Source of the DNA: Strigops habroptila
Taxonomy: Eukaryota; Chordata; Aves; Psittaciformes; Psittacidae
NCBI RefSeq assembly: GCF_004027225.2
Contig: NC_044290.2
Location: 3,612,906-3,676,905 of the forward strand
Reading direction: 5' to 3'
DNA: 64,000 bases
Shown here: in pieces, positions 39,220 through 50,260 of the stretch
Layout of the letters: every line of letters begins with the position of its first letter
Numbering within the stretch: the first letter of the stretch is position 1
Notes under the pieces: generated by a model
Database searches by the model: none
What the model saw: only the letters and a program-made list of their open reading frames with translations
What the model was told of the DNA's origin: nothing
Program-made: the position numbers and the translations under genes

Positions 39220-39786
39220 TGTGGTTTAAGCCCAGCTGGTAACTCAGAACCACGCAGCCGCTCGCTCACTCTCCCCCTTCTTCCCGCCCCGCTCCCAGAG
39301 GGACGGGGAGGAGGATCGAAAGAATGTAAATCCCATGGGTTGAGATAAGAGCAGTCCAGTAACTAAGGTATAATACAAAACTACTGCTGCTACCACCAAT
39401 GATAATAATGATAAGGGAAATAACAAAGGGAGAGGATACAATTGCTCACCACTCGCCAACCGATACCCAGCCCAACCCAGCAGTGATCTGGGCCTTCCGG
39501 GTGACTCCCCCCAGTTTCTATCCTGGGCATGACGTGCTGTGGGATGGAATACCCCTTTGGCCAGTTTGGGTCAGGTGTCCTGTCTCTGCTTCCTCCTGGC
39601 TTCCCATGCCCCTCCTCACTGGCAGAGCATGAGACTGAAAAGTCCTTGATCGGAGTAAACATCACTTAGCAACAGCTAAAAACATCGGTGTGTTATCAAT
39701 GTTGTTCTCAGGCTAAAGTCGAAAACACAGCACTGCACCAGCTACTAAGAAGGAGAAAAGTGGCTGCTACGGCTGAACTCAGGACA
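39220..39786 (-). mobile_element. Solo LTR of an avian endogenous retrovirus (minus strand)
   Basis: A 567-bp unit bounded by TG and CA is flanked on both sides by the perfect 5-bp duplication ACAAT (39215-39219 and 39787-39791). Landmarks of a bird LTR family are present: TGTGGTTTAAGCCCAGC at one end, then GCAGCCGCTCGCTCACTC, GGGTTGAGATAAGAGC, CAATTGCTCACCAC, CCTTTGGCCAGTTTGGGTC and TTAGCAACAGCTAAAAAC. In related bird LTRs the sense strand begins TGTCCTG..., so transcription would run on the minus strand. A TGACGT (CRE-like) site lies at 39530-39535, beside a mutated TATA region. No internal gag/pol/env sequence adjoins it, so it is a solo LTR made by LTR-LTR recombination. A 5-bp duplication points to the ERVL-type class, though this is inference. 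Confidence 0.92.
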
Positions 39787-39791
39787 ACAAT
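39787..39791 (+). repeat. Target-site duplication, right copy
   Basis: ACAAT immediately after the LTR's CA. The exact match to the left copy sets the LTR boundaries. Confidence 0.85.
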
Positions 39792-39794
39792 GAA

Positions 39795-39917
39795 TTCAGA
39801 TTAGATGGGGCTTGGAGCAACCTGCTCTAGTGGAAAGTGTCCCTGCCTGTGGCAGGGGGTTGGAACTGGATGAGCTTTAAGGTCCCTTCCTTCCCAAACC
39901 AGTCCGAGATTCTATGG
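39795..39917 (+). mobile_element. CR1 LINE, 3'-end fragment (plus strand)
   Basis: The sense-strand CR1 end reads CAGATTAGATGGGGCTTGG, AGCAACCTGCTCTAGTGG, AAAGTGTCCCTGCC, GGTTGGAACTGGATGAGC, TTTAAGGTCCCTTCC and the terminus GAGATTCTATGG. Homology reaches to within a few bases of the LTR target duplication, so the LTR landed at or inside the 5' edge of this CR1. I could not find a convincing remainder of the CR1 on the far side of the LTR. It shares long words with the fragment at 44.0 kb and is probably the same subfamily. Confidence 0.92.
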
Positions 39918-41089
39918 ATCACAAAATGTCACTATCTTCTAAAATAGTGTTTTGTTTCATACTCTTTTTGCACACTATTTTCACTCTGAAAGTGATGTTT
40001 CTGAACAAACCCCATGTTTTAACTCTAATTCTTGACTATGCCACAACAATGCAAACTTGAAAATAAAAGAAACAAAACTTTCTCTGTGGCTTATTGGTGG
40101 CATTTGTGCAAAGCTCCTCCAGCCTGTGTCAGTCTCTTCAAGCTGCGTTACCTGTGTCCTTCTCCGGTCCAGCCATAGCATGAACTTTCGTAAAACCTCT
40201 CACAATGGGAAGCTTCAACTCAAAACTGCTCCTTCTGGAGTCCTGTTGCTGTTCCCCCCCCCACCAGTCCCTGGGACAATTAGTTTCTATCATTTCTTTT
40301 GATCCCAGGATGACCTGAGAATTTATTCCATTCCTGAGATTCCTCCTCTGCACATCAGCAGGTGGAGATGGCAACAGGAACCAAAGTTTCTCTGTCTGCT
40401 CTGCTAATATGAACTCTGGGGAGACGAGGTTGATGTTGTGGTCCTGCAAATATGTAGTTTTAATCAGTTCACAGTCAGTTACACCTTGACACTGACCCAG
40501 ATGCTCAAAAGCATGTCACAGGCTCTTCTGTAGAGCTTTTTAACAGTGCAAGGACACCGGCGTGTCTGGAAACAAAATCTTCCAGCAGTTACATCATGGC
40601 TGAGACAGGCTCACTCACCCACTCCTCCCCTGGGATGCTGTGATGTCTACCTCCCCTGCGATGCTGTGAGCCACCCACCCTTTCTGCAATCAGACCGCCT
40701 TTTCTCACAGAGTTGTGGAGCAGAGGAATACTCTAAAGTATTGGAGAAGGGTAAATCCTAAGAAAGATTCAGGAAACAAACCACTGTGCTCAAGATCTAC
40801 AAACACTGTGACATCTCCAGGTCCCTGGTCAGGCAGGGATGGGCCTTCCTACTGGAGATGATGGCAGAAAGCCACTTCATTTCTCCTGCTCACTGCAGGT
40901 GGAAAACAGAATCTCAGAAGCAGATTGTTGCCTCTCATTCCAGGTTGACCACCTCAATCTCTGCAGAAGGCCCTGCTTGCTGCTGTGGGTCACCCAGCTG
41001 CTGCAGGGGAAGGCTCCCCTTTGCCCTCTCTCTCCATCCCTTTCCCAAACACGCGGGTTTTGCAGGTTTTCATTCACACTTTGAGGGAC
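39918..41089. other. Unique non-coding stretch
   Basis: No gene is recognised. It contains a two-unit tandem duplication at 40624-40669. The overlapping frames at 40786-41139 are on both strands and match no known protein. Confidence 0.5.
40624..40669 (+). repeat. 27-bp-period tandem duplication
   Basis: CTCCCCTGGGATGCTGTGA (40624-40642) recurs as CTCCCCTGCGATGCTGTGA (40651-40669), with one difference in 19. It is a simple local duplication. Confidence 0.8.
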
Positions 41090-41480
41090 TGATCTGGTTT
41101 CTAATTGAGCCCACAATGATAGTGAAAACGCGCAATTAGCCCTGAGTCATCCTTTGCTTTCATTTCCCACTGCAAGCTGCCAGGCCTCCAGCAATAGAGA
41201 TGTCGCTTGCAAGGCAAAGCTTTTTAGACCGGCTTGCTGGGAGGAGTCGCTGACCCACTCAATAATTACTCATGCTAACAGCTTAACTAACATGCAAATT
41301 CCTCTGCTGACTGACAGGTAAACAGTGATGTGGCCTGCCTGGCTTTGGGGGGAGCAGAGGGGGTGGAGTGACATGGATGTAAAAGCTTATGTCAAATAGC
41401 AGATCTAACGTGGCTTCGAAGAGAGACATGATTCATTAGCCTTATTTCACGCCCAGGATAACCAGGTTGTGGTTGCTTTG
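41090..41480. promoter_or_regulatory. Candidate enhancer-like block
   Basis: Several transcription-factor-type words cluster here: CTAATTGAGC, CGCAATTAGC, TGAGTCA (AP-1-like, 41143-41149), CAATAATTACTC, a perfect octamer ATGCAAAT (41292-41299), CATTAGCC and GTTAATTGAGG. CpGs survive (AAAACGCGC, GTCGCTTGC, AGACCGGC, CTAACGTGG) although bird non-coding DNA normally loses them. No repeat and no gene is recognised. This is one of the stronger compositional candidates, but conservation was not tested. Confidence 0.38.
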
Positions 41481-42789
41481 TTAATTGAGGAGGGAGGAGC
41501 CAGGGGTGACTTGCTGGCACAGCACTTCCTGGGCGACCCAGCAGCACCCTCGCTCCTGCCACAGGGACATGCCTTGGCTGGCACCCGGCTGTGGGGTTCT
41601 CTATCTTGGAAGGAAAGGGACCTCTGCCAGCTTCTGCTGTGCCGAATCCAAGCAGCACACTGGAGAGGCTGGAAGTCAGCTCGCAGGAGCTGGAGCCTGC
41701 TCCAGGGGATGCTTCTCCTCCAGCATCCACCACCCTTTCCTGCAGCGGGGCTGAGTGCAGCTCTTAGTGCAGCTCCTCTGTCAGCAGCAGCCTGTGCTCT
41801 GCTGTTCAAACAAGCTGCCTGACAGCAGCAAGGAAATGAGGCTGGAGCAGGTTTTGAGCAAAACCCCTCCAACTCGTGTCATGTCAATCCTTGCAGCTAT
41901 GCTTACCCCTCCCTATGCCCATCAGCTTTCCCCTCACTCTTCCTTCTGACAAACTGGGCGCTGTGGCCAGCCCTGCTCTCATGAAAGGAGCCCAGCTCTG
42001 GTTTAGATGAAGAGGCTAAGGCAGACACAGCGGCTTATGGAGGAGAAGGAAGGGAGGAAATTGCAAACCTGAATTTAAGCCATGCTTTGGAGTGATCTAA
42101 AGCAGCTACTAAACCCAACAGCTCTCCTATATCCTGCTCCTCACAGAGATTCTACCCTGAGGTTTGTTGCTGCTGGTTCATGTCGAAGAACCTGAAGAAA
42201 TCCTACAAATCCTCCTGTGCCGCGATGCAGTGCGACCCCTGAACACTGGCTGGGTTGGAAAGGAGCCATGACAGGGAACAGCACTCCAATTAGCATCCTA
42301 GAAACATGGATGAGACTGAGAGCAGGACAGGACCTCACATGCCAACACCCACAGCTCTGCTGGAGACAAAATAAGGGCCTTGTTCAAGGCTGCAGAGCTC
42401 AGTGCCCTGTTTCCCAGCCGAGGGAGATCCTGATCTCACTGACAAACTCTACAACTTGTTAAAATGAGTTAAAGGAGGAGGAAATATCCAAGAACAGGAG
42501 AGCACTGAAGCAATCCCACACTTCACCTGCTGCTTGCAGCGGAAAGAGCATCCATGCAGCACCCACCGAGATGGAGCCAGGCAGGAAGCAGAACCCCCTG
42601 CTGCAGAGCTGCTCTCCAGAGAGGCTACTGGGCTCAGGGGCTGGCTGCACAGCACTGCCATGAACACAAACTCCTTCTCTACATCTCTCTCCCTGTCTAT
42701 TTACTTCTTTTAAGTGGCTGTCAAAACCATCTGTCATATGGAACAACTAGAGGGGGACAGGGAGAGCAGGCTGAGCTGCCCTGCTAGAG
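41481..42789. other. GC-richer unique stretch, nothing recognised
   Basis: Open frames of up to 141 codons overlap on both strands (41447-41872 minus, 41469-41822 plus) in leucine-, alanine- and serine-rich, CAGCAG/CTGCTG-rich sequence. This composition creates long chance frames. No domain is recognised. Confidence 0.5.
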
Positions 42790-43070
42790 GCTCCTTGCAC
42801 AAGAACCATCTTCATTTTCCTGTTATTTATTTATTTACCCCAGTGCAAACGCTGTGCACAGAGCCTGCTTACAGCTCCAAAAAGCACCTCTATTATTCTC
42901 AGGCCATTTGGTAGTGGTTGCCATGGAGATCAAAAGCAAAATGGCATGCAAATCAACATGAGCCCGCGCTCAATAACAGCTGCAAAAGGGCAGCCGGGTA
43001 AGACGAGGGGGAGGAAAAAAACCCACTTGAAATGCTTCAACCTGCACTGCTGGCTCTGATTAGATCTAGA
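42790..43070. promoter_or_regulatory. Candidate regulatory block with X-box-like and octamer motifs
   Basis: GTTGCCATGGAGAT at 42917-42930 has a perfect left half of the RFX-bound X-box (GTTGCC, AT spacer) and a partial right half. Sixteen bases later comes a perfect octamer ATGCAAAT (42946-42953), followed by CCCGCGCTCAATAAC. A TTATTTATTTATTTA run lies at about 42822-42836. CpGs are retained and there is no repeat element. This would suit a regulatory element, but no gene start is visible beside it. Confidence 0.35.
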
Positions 43071-43980
43071 AGGCAAGAAAAATACCCTAATGGGTTACAC
43101 CAAAAGACTAGAAAATACAACCCTATTGTGTATCCTGTGTGATGGTTTCAGTGTGAAGCCCCCTCCACACGCACATACCCGTGTACATACACACATTAAA
43201 GTGGAGCAAATACTTTATGGTCATACATTTCTGCAATGATTTCCTTCCACAACCCCGTTTTTGTGTTTGCAGCCTCTCTGCACACAGCTACTGGGTTCCC
43301 AGCTTCTACCAGCCATCTGCAGAAGCACCATATCGTAACCAAACCTCTTCCCAGCTCTCCTTTTTCCCCCTCAGCTCCGGAGATGGGTGGCATGCTGCAA
43401 TCTCAACCTTGCTCCCAGCAGCTGTCAGTGCAAATTCTCTTCTGCCGAGCTCAGAAGTTCAATTTCCCACTGCAGGACCTCCAGAAAACAAGCTCCATGC
43501 AGCCCAAACACACCCAGATGTTAAAATCTAGCACCAACCACCTTGTTTAATCACAACTTCCACCCTTAGGTATTACAAGCAGTAAGAAAAGTGTAGTGGT
43601 GTGAATGCAAGCATTCAGAAATGAGATTTTTGGGTGCTCTAGGGCTTTTGCACTCTGATATGGGCATGCAGGACCCCAGCCCTGCTGCAGCACAGAGGGA
43701 GGATGCTTGCTTAACCAGCAGCTCTTCAGGATTTTGTTTTCTCCTCGTTATTACAAGCAAACTTGAGCCTTCCCACAAATCAACCCTGCTTTGAAGACAG
43801 AATTACTCATTTTCACAGGCCTGCCCACAGCATTACAACTGAACTACTTAGTACTTCAGAAACATGAATGAATTTATTGTATGCCACAACAGGCAGTACT
43901 AATACATTAGCCCTTATTTTTACAGAAAGGGAACAAAGACCTCATCAGGGGGTTGGGATGAGAATACTTGGTTTTTTTCC
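43071..43980. other. Unique spacer, nothing recognised
   Basis: No gene or element is recognised before the CR1 fragment. Two overlapping plus frames (43181-43531, 43236-43550) show no known domain. Confidence 0.5.
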
Positions 43981-44251
43981 AGGTAGGACAAGGGGGAATG
44001 GCTTTAAGCAGAAAGAGGGGAGATTTATATTAGACATTAGGAAGAAGTTCTTCCCTGTGAGGGTGCTGAGGCGCTGGCACAGGGTGCCCAGAGAAGCTGT
44101 GGCTGCCCCATCCCTGGCAGTGTTCAAGGCCAGGTTGGACACAGGGGCTTGGAGCAACCTGCTCTAGTGGAAGGTGTCCCTGCCCGTGGCAGGGGTTGGA
44201 ACTGGAGGAGCTTTAATGTCCCTTCCAACCCAAACCATTCTAGGACTCTAG
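43981..44251 (+). mobile_element. CR1 LINE, longest 3' fragment in the window (plus strand)
   Basis: About 270 bp of sense-strand CR1: GGACAAGGGGGAATGGC, GAAAGAGGGGAGATTTA, TTAGACATTAGGAAGAAG, GTTCTTCCCTGTGAGGG, TGCCCAGAGAAGCTGTGG, CCCCATCCCTGGCAGTG, TTCAAGGCCAGGTTGG, GGAGCAACCTGCTCTAG and CCAACCCAAACCATTC, ending in a decayed terminus (TAGGACTCTAG). The 99-codon frame at 43868-44167 ends with a CR1-derived peptide (VFKARLD and neighbours). Such peptides turn up as spurious bird proteins. Confidence 0.95.
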
Positions 44252-47200
44252 CATTAGACAACAATGCATGGCTCAAGGGCCATGTCCTGCCAGCTTCATC
44301 CCCATATCAGAGCCCAGCAGCCAAGCCAAAAGAAGGCAACACATTCCAAGTGCCCATCAGTGAAAAGTTTGGCCAAAGGACTTGAGGCAAGTCACCTGAA
44401 TTGTGATTTTCTGAAGATTTCAAACTTAGACAAGCAAAAGTCAATGCTCTTCCACAAAAGCCAGCTTCTGCCAAATTCTGGGAATCTTTTCCAAAATATT
44501 TTGGGTATGTTTATGCACAAGGACCCTGGATGTGACCAAGCTCCAGCAAAGCAGATTGCAAAGCAAGGGCCTGATTCCTCCTACTCAGCTGCAGTTTGCT
44601 GGAAGAAACTGATACAAAGGAGAGGGAAGGATTATGGACAAATTAGTCCCTAGAACAGAGGCCGACAGCAAAACAAGAGGAGAGAAAGTGTCCTTAGCTC
44701 AAGTTTGAATTTCCACCTACAAAGGGCCGCGGCTGCTTCTTGTCCAAACAGCACACAGACTCCCATTTCTTGCAAGTTGTCTGAGCTTTCCAAAGCACCA
44801 TAAATTCCTGCTTTGTTTTTAGCAAGCTCTTTATCAAACCCAGATGCTGGCAATACCCACCACTCCTCTGTCCTTAGCCCAGTGCTATAAGCACACCCGG
44901 GACTCCCAGCTTGCTGCGCTGAAGCTGCAGCATTGTGGGATCTTCACCAATCTTGAACCTATTTCAAGACTCTCAAATGGAAAGTGCTGCAGAAACACTG
45001 AATTATTGCCACCAAAGACACCCCAGAGACAAGCATTGTGCAGCAAGGAACGGACCAAGAAGCTCTGAAAGCAAGTTTTAAGCAGCTTTAGCAGAGCTAG
45101 AAAGAGCAAGCGAGTGTTTCCCTGTGCAGGGAGGAATCCTGTAGTATCCAGGTAGGAAAAAAGAGGTTTAAGGGCATGGGAAGAGCAGTGGGAAGAGCTG
45201 GCACTGGTCCTGCTGGGTGCAGTCCTGGCAGCTATCAACACATGCCAGGGAGAGCTGCTCCTCCGGGCTGCGGAAACTGTCCTGAGATGAGTAAAACATG
45301 GAAAAGCTGCTGCCTTGAAGGCTTTTTTTCTTCTTTTTTTTTATTAGTAAATACTGGTTTTGTTTAAAGCCAGACTCACTACTAACAGGGTTCAGACTCA
45401 GGCTGCTTCAAACTCTCCCTCCATCCTGATTTTGAGACATTCATTTTCAGGCTGCTCAAGCTTTTAAGACCTGGCACGCTTTTGTTTCAAGTGGCAGGTC
45501 TGGCTGACAGCACTTGAACTGAGCAATTCAGAACTGTGTGCTTCTGATGCTAAAATCACATTCCTCCTCCTTATACACGAGCCAGCTAACTCTTCCTTAC
45601 AGTGTCGAAACCAAACTATTTCTGGGCCAAAGCTTTTAACCTTAGTCACGCTTTCCTTCACTTTGCAGCATCCCAGGCCCATGTGCAGCGGAGTTTGCCT
45701 CCTTGCACCACCCATCGCAAGATCCTTTCCACCTCCCCAAGGGCATTTATACAGGCTCAGCCTCTGCTTGCCACTGCCTTTGCATTACTGAAGGAGTTAA
45801 TTGGGAATGAGCTCTTTGCCTCCCTGGCATCCTCCTTGCTGAAACACAGCAGCAGCGTGTGGAACACACACCTTCCTGATTACGTTTATTCACAGGAATC
45901 AAAAGGAGAGGGAAGCACTTGAGTAAAGGTCACATTAATAATAGAGGCTGAAAGTCAGTCTGTGGATATATATTTTTCATTAAAGACACATCTAACTGAA
46001 AGGGACAGTTCAGTTTTGGATTGACGGTGTTTCTCTGGGAAGCCATCGATACAGTCACAGAGATTTAGCTATTTTGTTTGTCAGAGCTTGCTGTCTGCTG
46101 GAAATGTGCTTCCTTACCAAGAAATGCCAGTGCCACTCCATGCACTCACACGGCCAAGGTATCAGAGAAGAGGCATTTCTGCCTCTACCAGAGCTGAAAA
46201 ATTCACACCAACCTCTACTTCCACATGCAGTGGGGATTCCTGTGATGTCCCATTTCCCATGCGCTGCCCAGGGCTGCTGTAGCTCCAGAAAGAGCCTTCA
46301 GTGAATAAAGCTACCACTTTGCTGGATCACCACCACCAAAATAATCACCTGAGGACTACCTCTCAACTTGCCAGATCCATGCCCAGACACTGGAACCTTC
46401 ATCTTTGCTGTCATTATTGGGACAAACTAGCCCTCACCATGGTGTACACAGAGCATCGAGTGAACCAAAGGGACCTGGGCTACAAAAGGTCATTGCAGCT
46501 TCATTTTTCTAAGCACAAAATGGCAATAAGATGAGATTTAAGAACCCATTTATTGGATTTGGATGGCTGATAATGCCAACAGGAATGTGGTGGCCAGCTC
46601 TGCTGCACCTCCTTCTTTGCTACACGCTGAGTTTTCCCATGCACCTCAAACATGCAGCTCCCTCAACTCCTTGTCCATATATTCCTATTTTTCTCAAAGC
46701 ACCTTTTCTTCAAGGCCACCATGCAGTACTCCTCAAGACCATTTTAAAGCTAGTTGGTCCTGGACTGATAGGAAGGTATGCAGCCATCACAAGAGGTGCC
46801 AATAAGCTTCTGGGAGCTGCTTAACACAACGACTACTGCGCTTTTGGGAGCTGAGCTGCTCTGCAAGTATTTTGCATGAGGCACAGCTAAAATTTCCCAT
46901 TGGATGCACTGGGACCTGCTGAGGGCTGAGTGTACACAGAGCTGAGCTCCCCAGCTCAGTTCATGGTGGGGCTGTGGTAGCTGTGGAGGGATGCGGATAG
47001 GGAGTCAGCCTTTAGGGGTAAAAGCTGTTCCTGAAGCTCCCAAAAAGGGAGCTAATAGAGAGAAACTGGCTGCCTAGAGTGAAATATTACAGAGTGGAGG
47101 AGCAGCTGAAGCGCCTCAACCCTTTGGTTTATCCAGCTACATCAGTAAGTCTAAAAAATCCCCTAAATCCAATAAAGCAAAACCAACCAACCAGCTCAAA

Positions 47201-47693
47201 CCAAACAAAACGGAAAAAACCTTGTTCTTATGCACCGTCTCTGTTACAGGCTGTGCTGGGTTTAAGTCATAGCTCCTGACCCACACAGAAACCGAGGCAG
47301 GTCCAAGAGCTGCTTTGCTGCTTGTGAGCATCCTCCATACCCACGGCTGGTGGTGGGGGTGACGGCTGGGGTCCCCCTCACACCCAGTTTTGCCATAGGG
47401 TGGCAAAGGAGACAACATCCTCCTGGAGCTACGAGGTGAGACGCCACTGATGGACAGTGGCTGTCTGGGGACACCCAGTGCCCTACATGGACAGGGACCT
47501 CCCTAAGATAGACAAGCAAGAGCTGTAGCAAACATGACCCACCTGCAAAGAAAGGCTGGATGAGCCAAGTTTAGGTCTTCTGAGAGGGGAAGGGATAATC
47601 CAGGCTGCTGTAATGAAGCTACTAAGCAATTGTTTTCCACATCCTTAGGTGCATCATAAAGCAATCAGCTTAATTTGCAGGAAGGACTTAAAG
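44252..47693. other. Unique non-coding stretch, nothing recognised
   Basis: No gene or element is recognised. A T-run with CTT repeats occurs at about 45325-45345, and a CAAAA/CCAA-type low-complexity patch at about 47178-47222. Open frames up to 129 codons (44264-44653) show no domain. Confidence 0.55.
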
Positions 47694-47863
47694 GCATAAA
47701 AATATATATACTGTACAGATTTTCACCTATATATCAAATATATATATATATACACTTAGTGTAGTTTCACCTGTATATACTAATTGTATAATTAATAAAC
47801 ATAAAATACTTTAATATCTCTGTATGAATAATAAATATATTTAATAAATGTATAATTAATGCA
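47694..47863. repeat. AT-rich low-complexity / (TA)n region
   Basis: TATATATATA runs (47702-47710, 47738-47752) alternate with TATAATTAATAAAC-type words, some of which recur: TTTCACCTRTATAT at about 47720 and 47766, and TGTATAATTAAT at about 47786 and 47849. It is probably an expanded and decayed AT microsatellite. Confidence 0.8.
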
Positions 47864-50094
47864 TCTTCACAGGCACAGAGAAGGAAACCCCTTTCTGCCT
47901 GGTGGCTCTGGGTAAGTCTCTGAACCAGCTGTGTGGGGAGCTGTGGGACATGCTGCTTTGAAGGTTCTGAAGAGCAGATTGGGCAAGAGCAGGTCAGTCC
48001 TCAGAGGGCTCAGGAGCATCTCTGGAGGACAAGGCTCCTGCAAACTGCAGAGATCTGCCCCATCCCAGCCTGGGGTTCTTTTTTTAATTTATTTTATTTT
48101 AAAAAATATTATTAAAAAAACAAAACAAAACCAAACAAAACAGAAAAGCCATCAGCAAAGGGTAGCAGTGACAAGTGCCAACTGCAATATAGGTTTGTTC
48201 CTCTGCCAGGGGCAGGGAAAAGCTGTGTGTGATGGGCAGGGCAAGCACCCACTTCAGGTATAATGGGTAAAGAAACAGTGACCCAGGGAACGCTTGGAGA
48301 CCACAGCACTGGCAAAAAATTCTCCATCAGCTGTGACCAAGCAGCACTGGAGATATTTCTCTTCCCCACGTTGGCTTCTCTGCAGGGTGAGGAGGAAAAT
48401 GAGCCATGTTACATCCCTCCACAGCTGGACCAAATCCACTCTGGGACAGGGAAGGGGCCTGGTGACAGATGCATGAGCTGGGAAGTGGCCACCAGCAGCC
48501 ACCAAACCCCAAGTGGAGGATGCTTCATGGGCAGGAGCTGGGAGTGGAGGAAAAGGCTGTTCTTGCCTGTGGTGACCCCTCAGCCCCAAGAAGGGCAGAG
48601 AGAAGCAAGAGGCAGCAGCTCTGTTCTTTAGGGAGTCGTCCCCAGCATGAAGCTGGTCTGCTGTCCTTCCTGAGCCATGGGCGAAGGACCTAATAAAGGC
48701 TGCCAGCGGCTGACGGGTGACTGAAATAGGGAACAAGATAGAGCAAATGGAGCCAAAACACTTCCACATAGGGGAAGGGGGGAAATTTCAGTAAAATATC
48801 ACCAAACCATTGGAAAACTGAAATTAAATGAATTAGGGGGATGGTTAAACCATGGGACTCACATATAACAGCAGAAGGTCTCATATTTATCAAGAGATGT
48901 GACCGATTTGCTGCATGAAGCAGGGACATCTGTCAACTCTATGAGCTGCAATTAGCTGCTACTCTGCTACTCGAAAGAGGTCACCGAAAACTACAGGTTC
49001 TCCCTTCCTAATGGAAAAACTCCCAGGCTCTGCATTTCCATTAAGAGCAATTGCAAGTTTGGTCTTCAACATGATTGAATGATCTGGTGGAGTGATGGCC
49101 TTTGTGAGTCCTGTACTTTGTCTTTTGGAATACCAATTACAGTCAGTTTAGAAACATGACACAGCCCCACCAGCTCAAGGATGCAGGGGCTCTGCCTCCC
49201 CCCAAGGGCTCCGTGCTGGGCACCGTGTGCACAGGGCTGGCACTGGGGCTTTTTACATTACATTTCATTACTTCATCTTCCAGCTTACAGCATCACTTCA
49301 GAGGGTGGGCATCGGGGGAGGCTTTGGGCACAGCTCTAGCCCATCACCTGTGCTGGCCACAGGACCCTGACCGCAGGGGGCATCCCCTATCACTCAGGGG
49401 CTGCTGGCACCGTCTGGGCTTTGCAACCGAAACAACATCTGGGGCTCTATTTGCTGATCATATGTTGAGGGCCCTTTTCTTCAACAACGCAGCTTCTGTG
49501 CCACAATCTGAGAGCCAATCTCTAAAATAATTCACCCAAGGAGTTTCGCTTCTGCTCATGAGCAGCCTGCAAACTGCGGCTTCCTCACACTGAGCTCAGT
49601 TTTCCCCCTAATAATTCCTGCAAGCACTGCACAGCCTGGCACCACTTTACAAACTACCTGTTGCACCACTCTGAGCGCACGCAGGGGCCCCGCGATGTTT
49701 CCCTATGTGACACTGGGGAGCTGGGTTCTTGTGCTGATATTTGTGATCAGACTTTCTCCCTCACTCCCCACAGACCTTCCAGAGGAGCTGAGGACATTTG
49801 CTGCCTCCCTGCGCAGAGTTGGCGGGGAGAATTGGCAGCAAAACCCAAAGGTGCCCAAAGGCAGGCAAAGGGAATTGTTTCCTGTTTTGAACCACTAACT
49901 GTGGAAGAGGATGAGGTCATGATCAGACCACAGAGGGAGGGGAAGGAGATGGGAGATAGATAAACAGGGCTCTCAGCTCCTGCGCTGCATCAGGTGGTGC
50001 GAACAGATGTGCTGGGGCTGCTGCAGAGCCCGTCCTCCCCCTTCCCACTCGCATCACTCCAGCCTGCATCTGCGCTGCCTTCTAAAAGCAGCTC
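47864..50094. other. Unique non-coding stretch
   Basis: The longest open frame of the window (171 codons, minus strand, 48254-48769) lies here but overlaps a 122-codon plus-strand frame and matches no known family. T-rich then A-rich low complexity (CAAAACAAAACC) occupies about 48078-48150. Nothing else is recognised. Confidence 0.5.
48078..48150. repeat. T/A-rich low-complexity tract
   Basis: A run of T and TTTTA words is followed directly by A-runs and CAAAA repeats, an imperfect T-rich/A-rich symmetric tract without an attached mobile element that I recognise. Confidence 0.75.
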
Positions 50095-50260
50095 GCAACA
50101 AACCTTCACTGCACACATCAGTAATATCAAATTAATTCAATTGAATTAATAACAGTAATTAATTCATGCATATTAGCATAACACCATGCATCATAGATGG
50201 AGGCTAATAAATGCAATACTGATTTTCTTAATTGACTTCTTCAGCTGCCATGTGTCTTAG
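50095..50260. promoter_or_regulatory. Strong candidate conserved enhancer with homeodomain palindrome
   Basis: The block is dense in homeodomain cores. A 20-bp perfect palindrome at 50131-50150 (half-site ATTAATTCAA) is followed by CAGTAATTAATTCATGC, ATATTAGC, CCATGCATCATAG, GGCTAATAAATGC and CTTAATTGAC. No repeat similarity or open frame is present. A palindromic pair of TAATTC/GAATTA half-sites is what cooperative homeodomain dimers bind. This texture is typical of deeply conserved vertebrate non-coding elements, although conservation could not be checked. Confidence 0.42.

Noticed and set aside
41447..41872. Overlapping 117-141 codon frames on both strands
   Set aside because: CTG/CAG-rich sequence lacks stop codons in several frames at once, and no frame stands out as protein-like.
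43868..44167. 99-codon plus-strand frame with a protein-like tail (VFKARLD)
   Set aside because: The tail is translated CR1 3' sequence (43981-44251), a known source of spurious bird protein predictions.
48254..48769. Longest open frame (171 codons, minus strand) as a gene
   Set aside because: It overlaps a 122-codon plus-strand frame, has no recognised domain or splice-like borders, and is within chance length for 64 kb of this composition.
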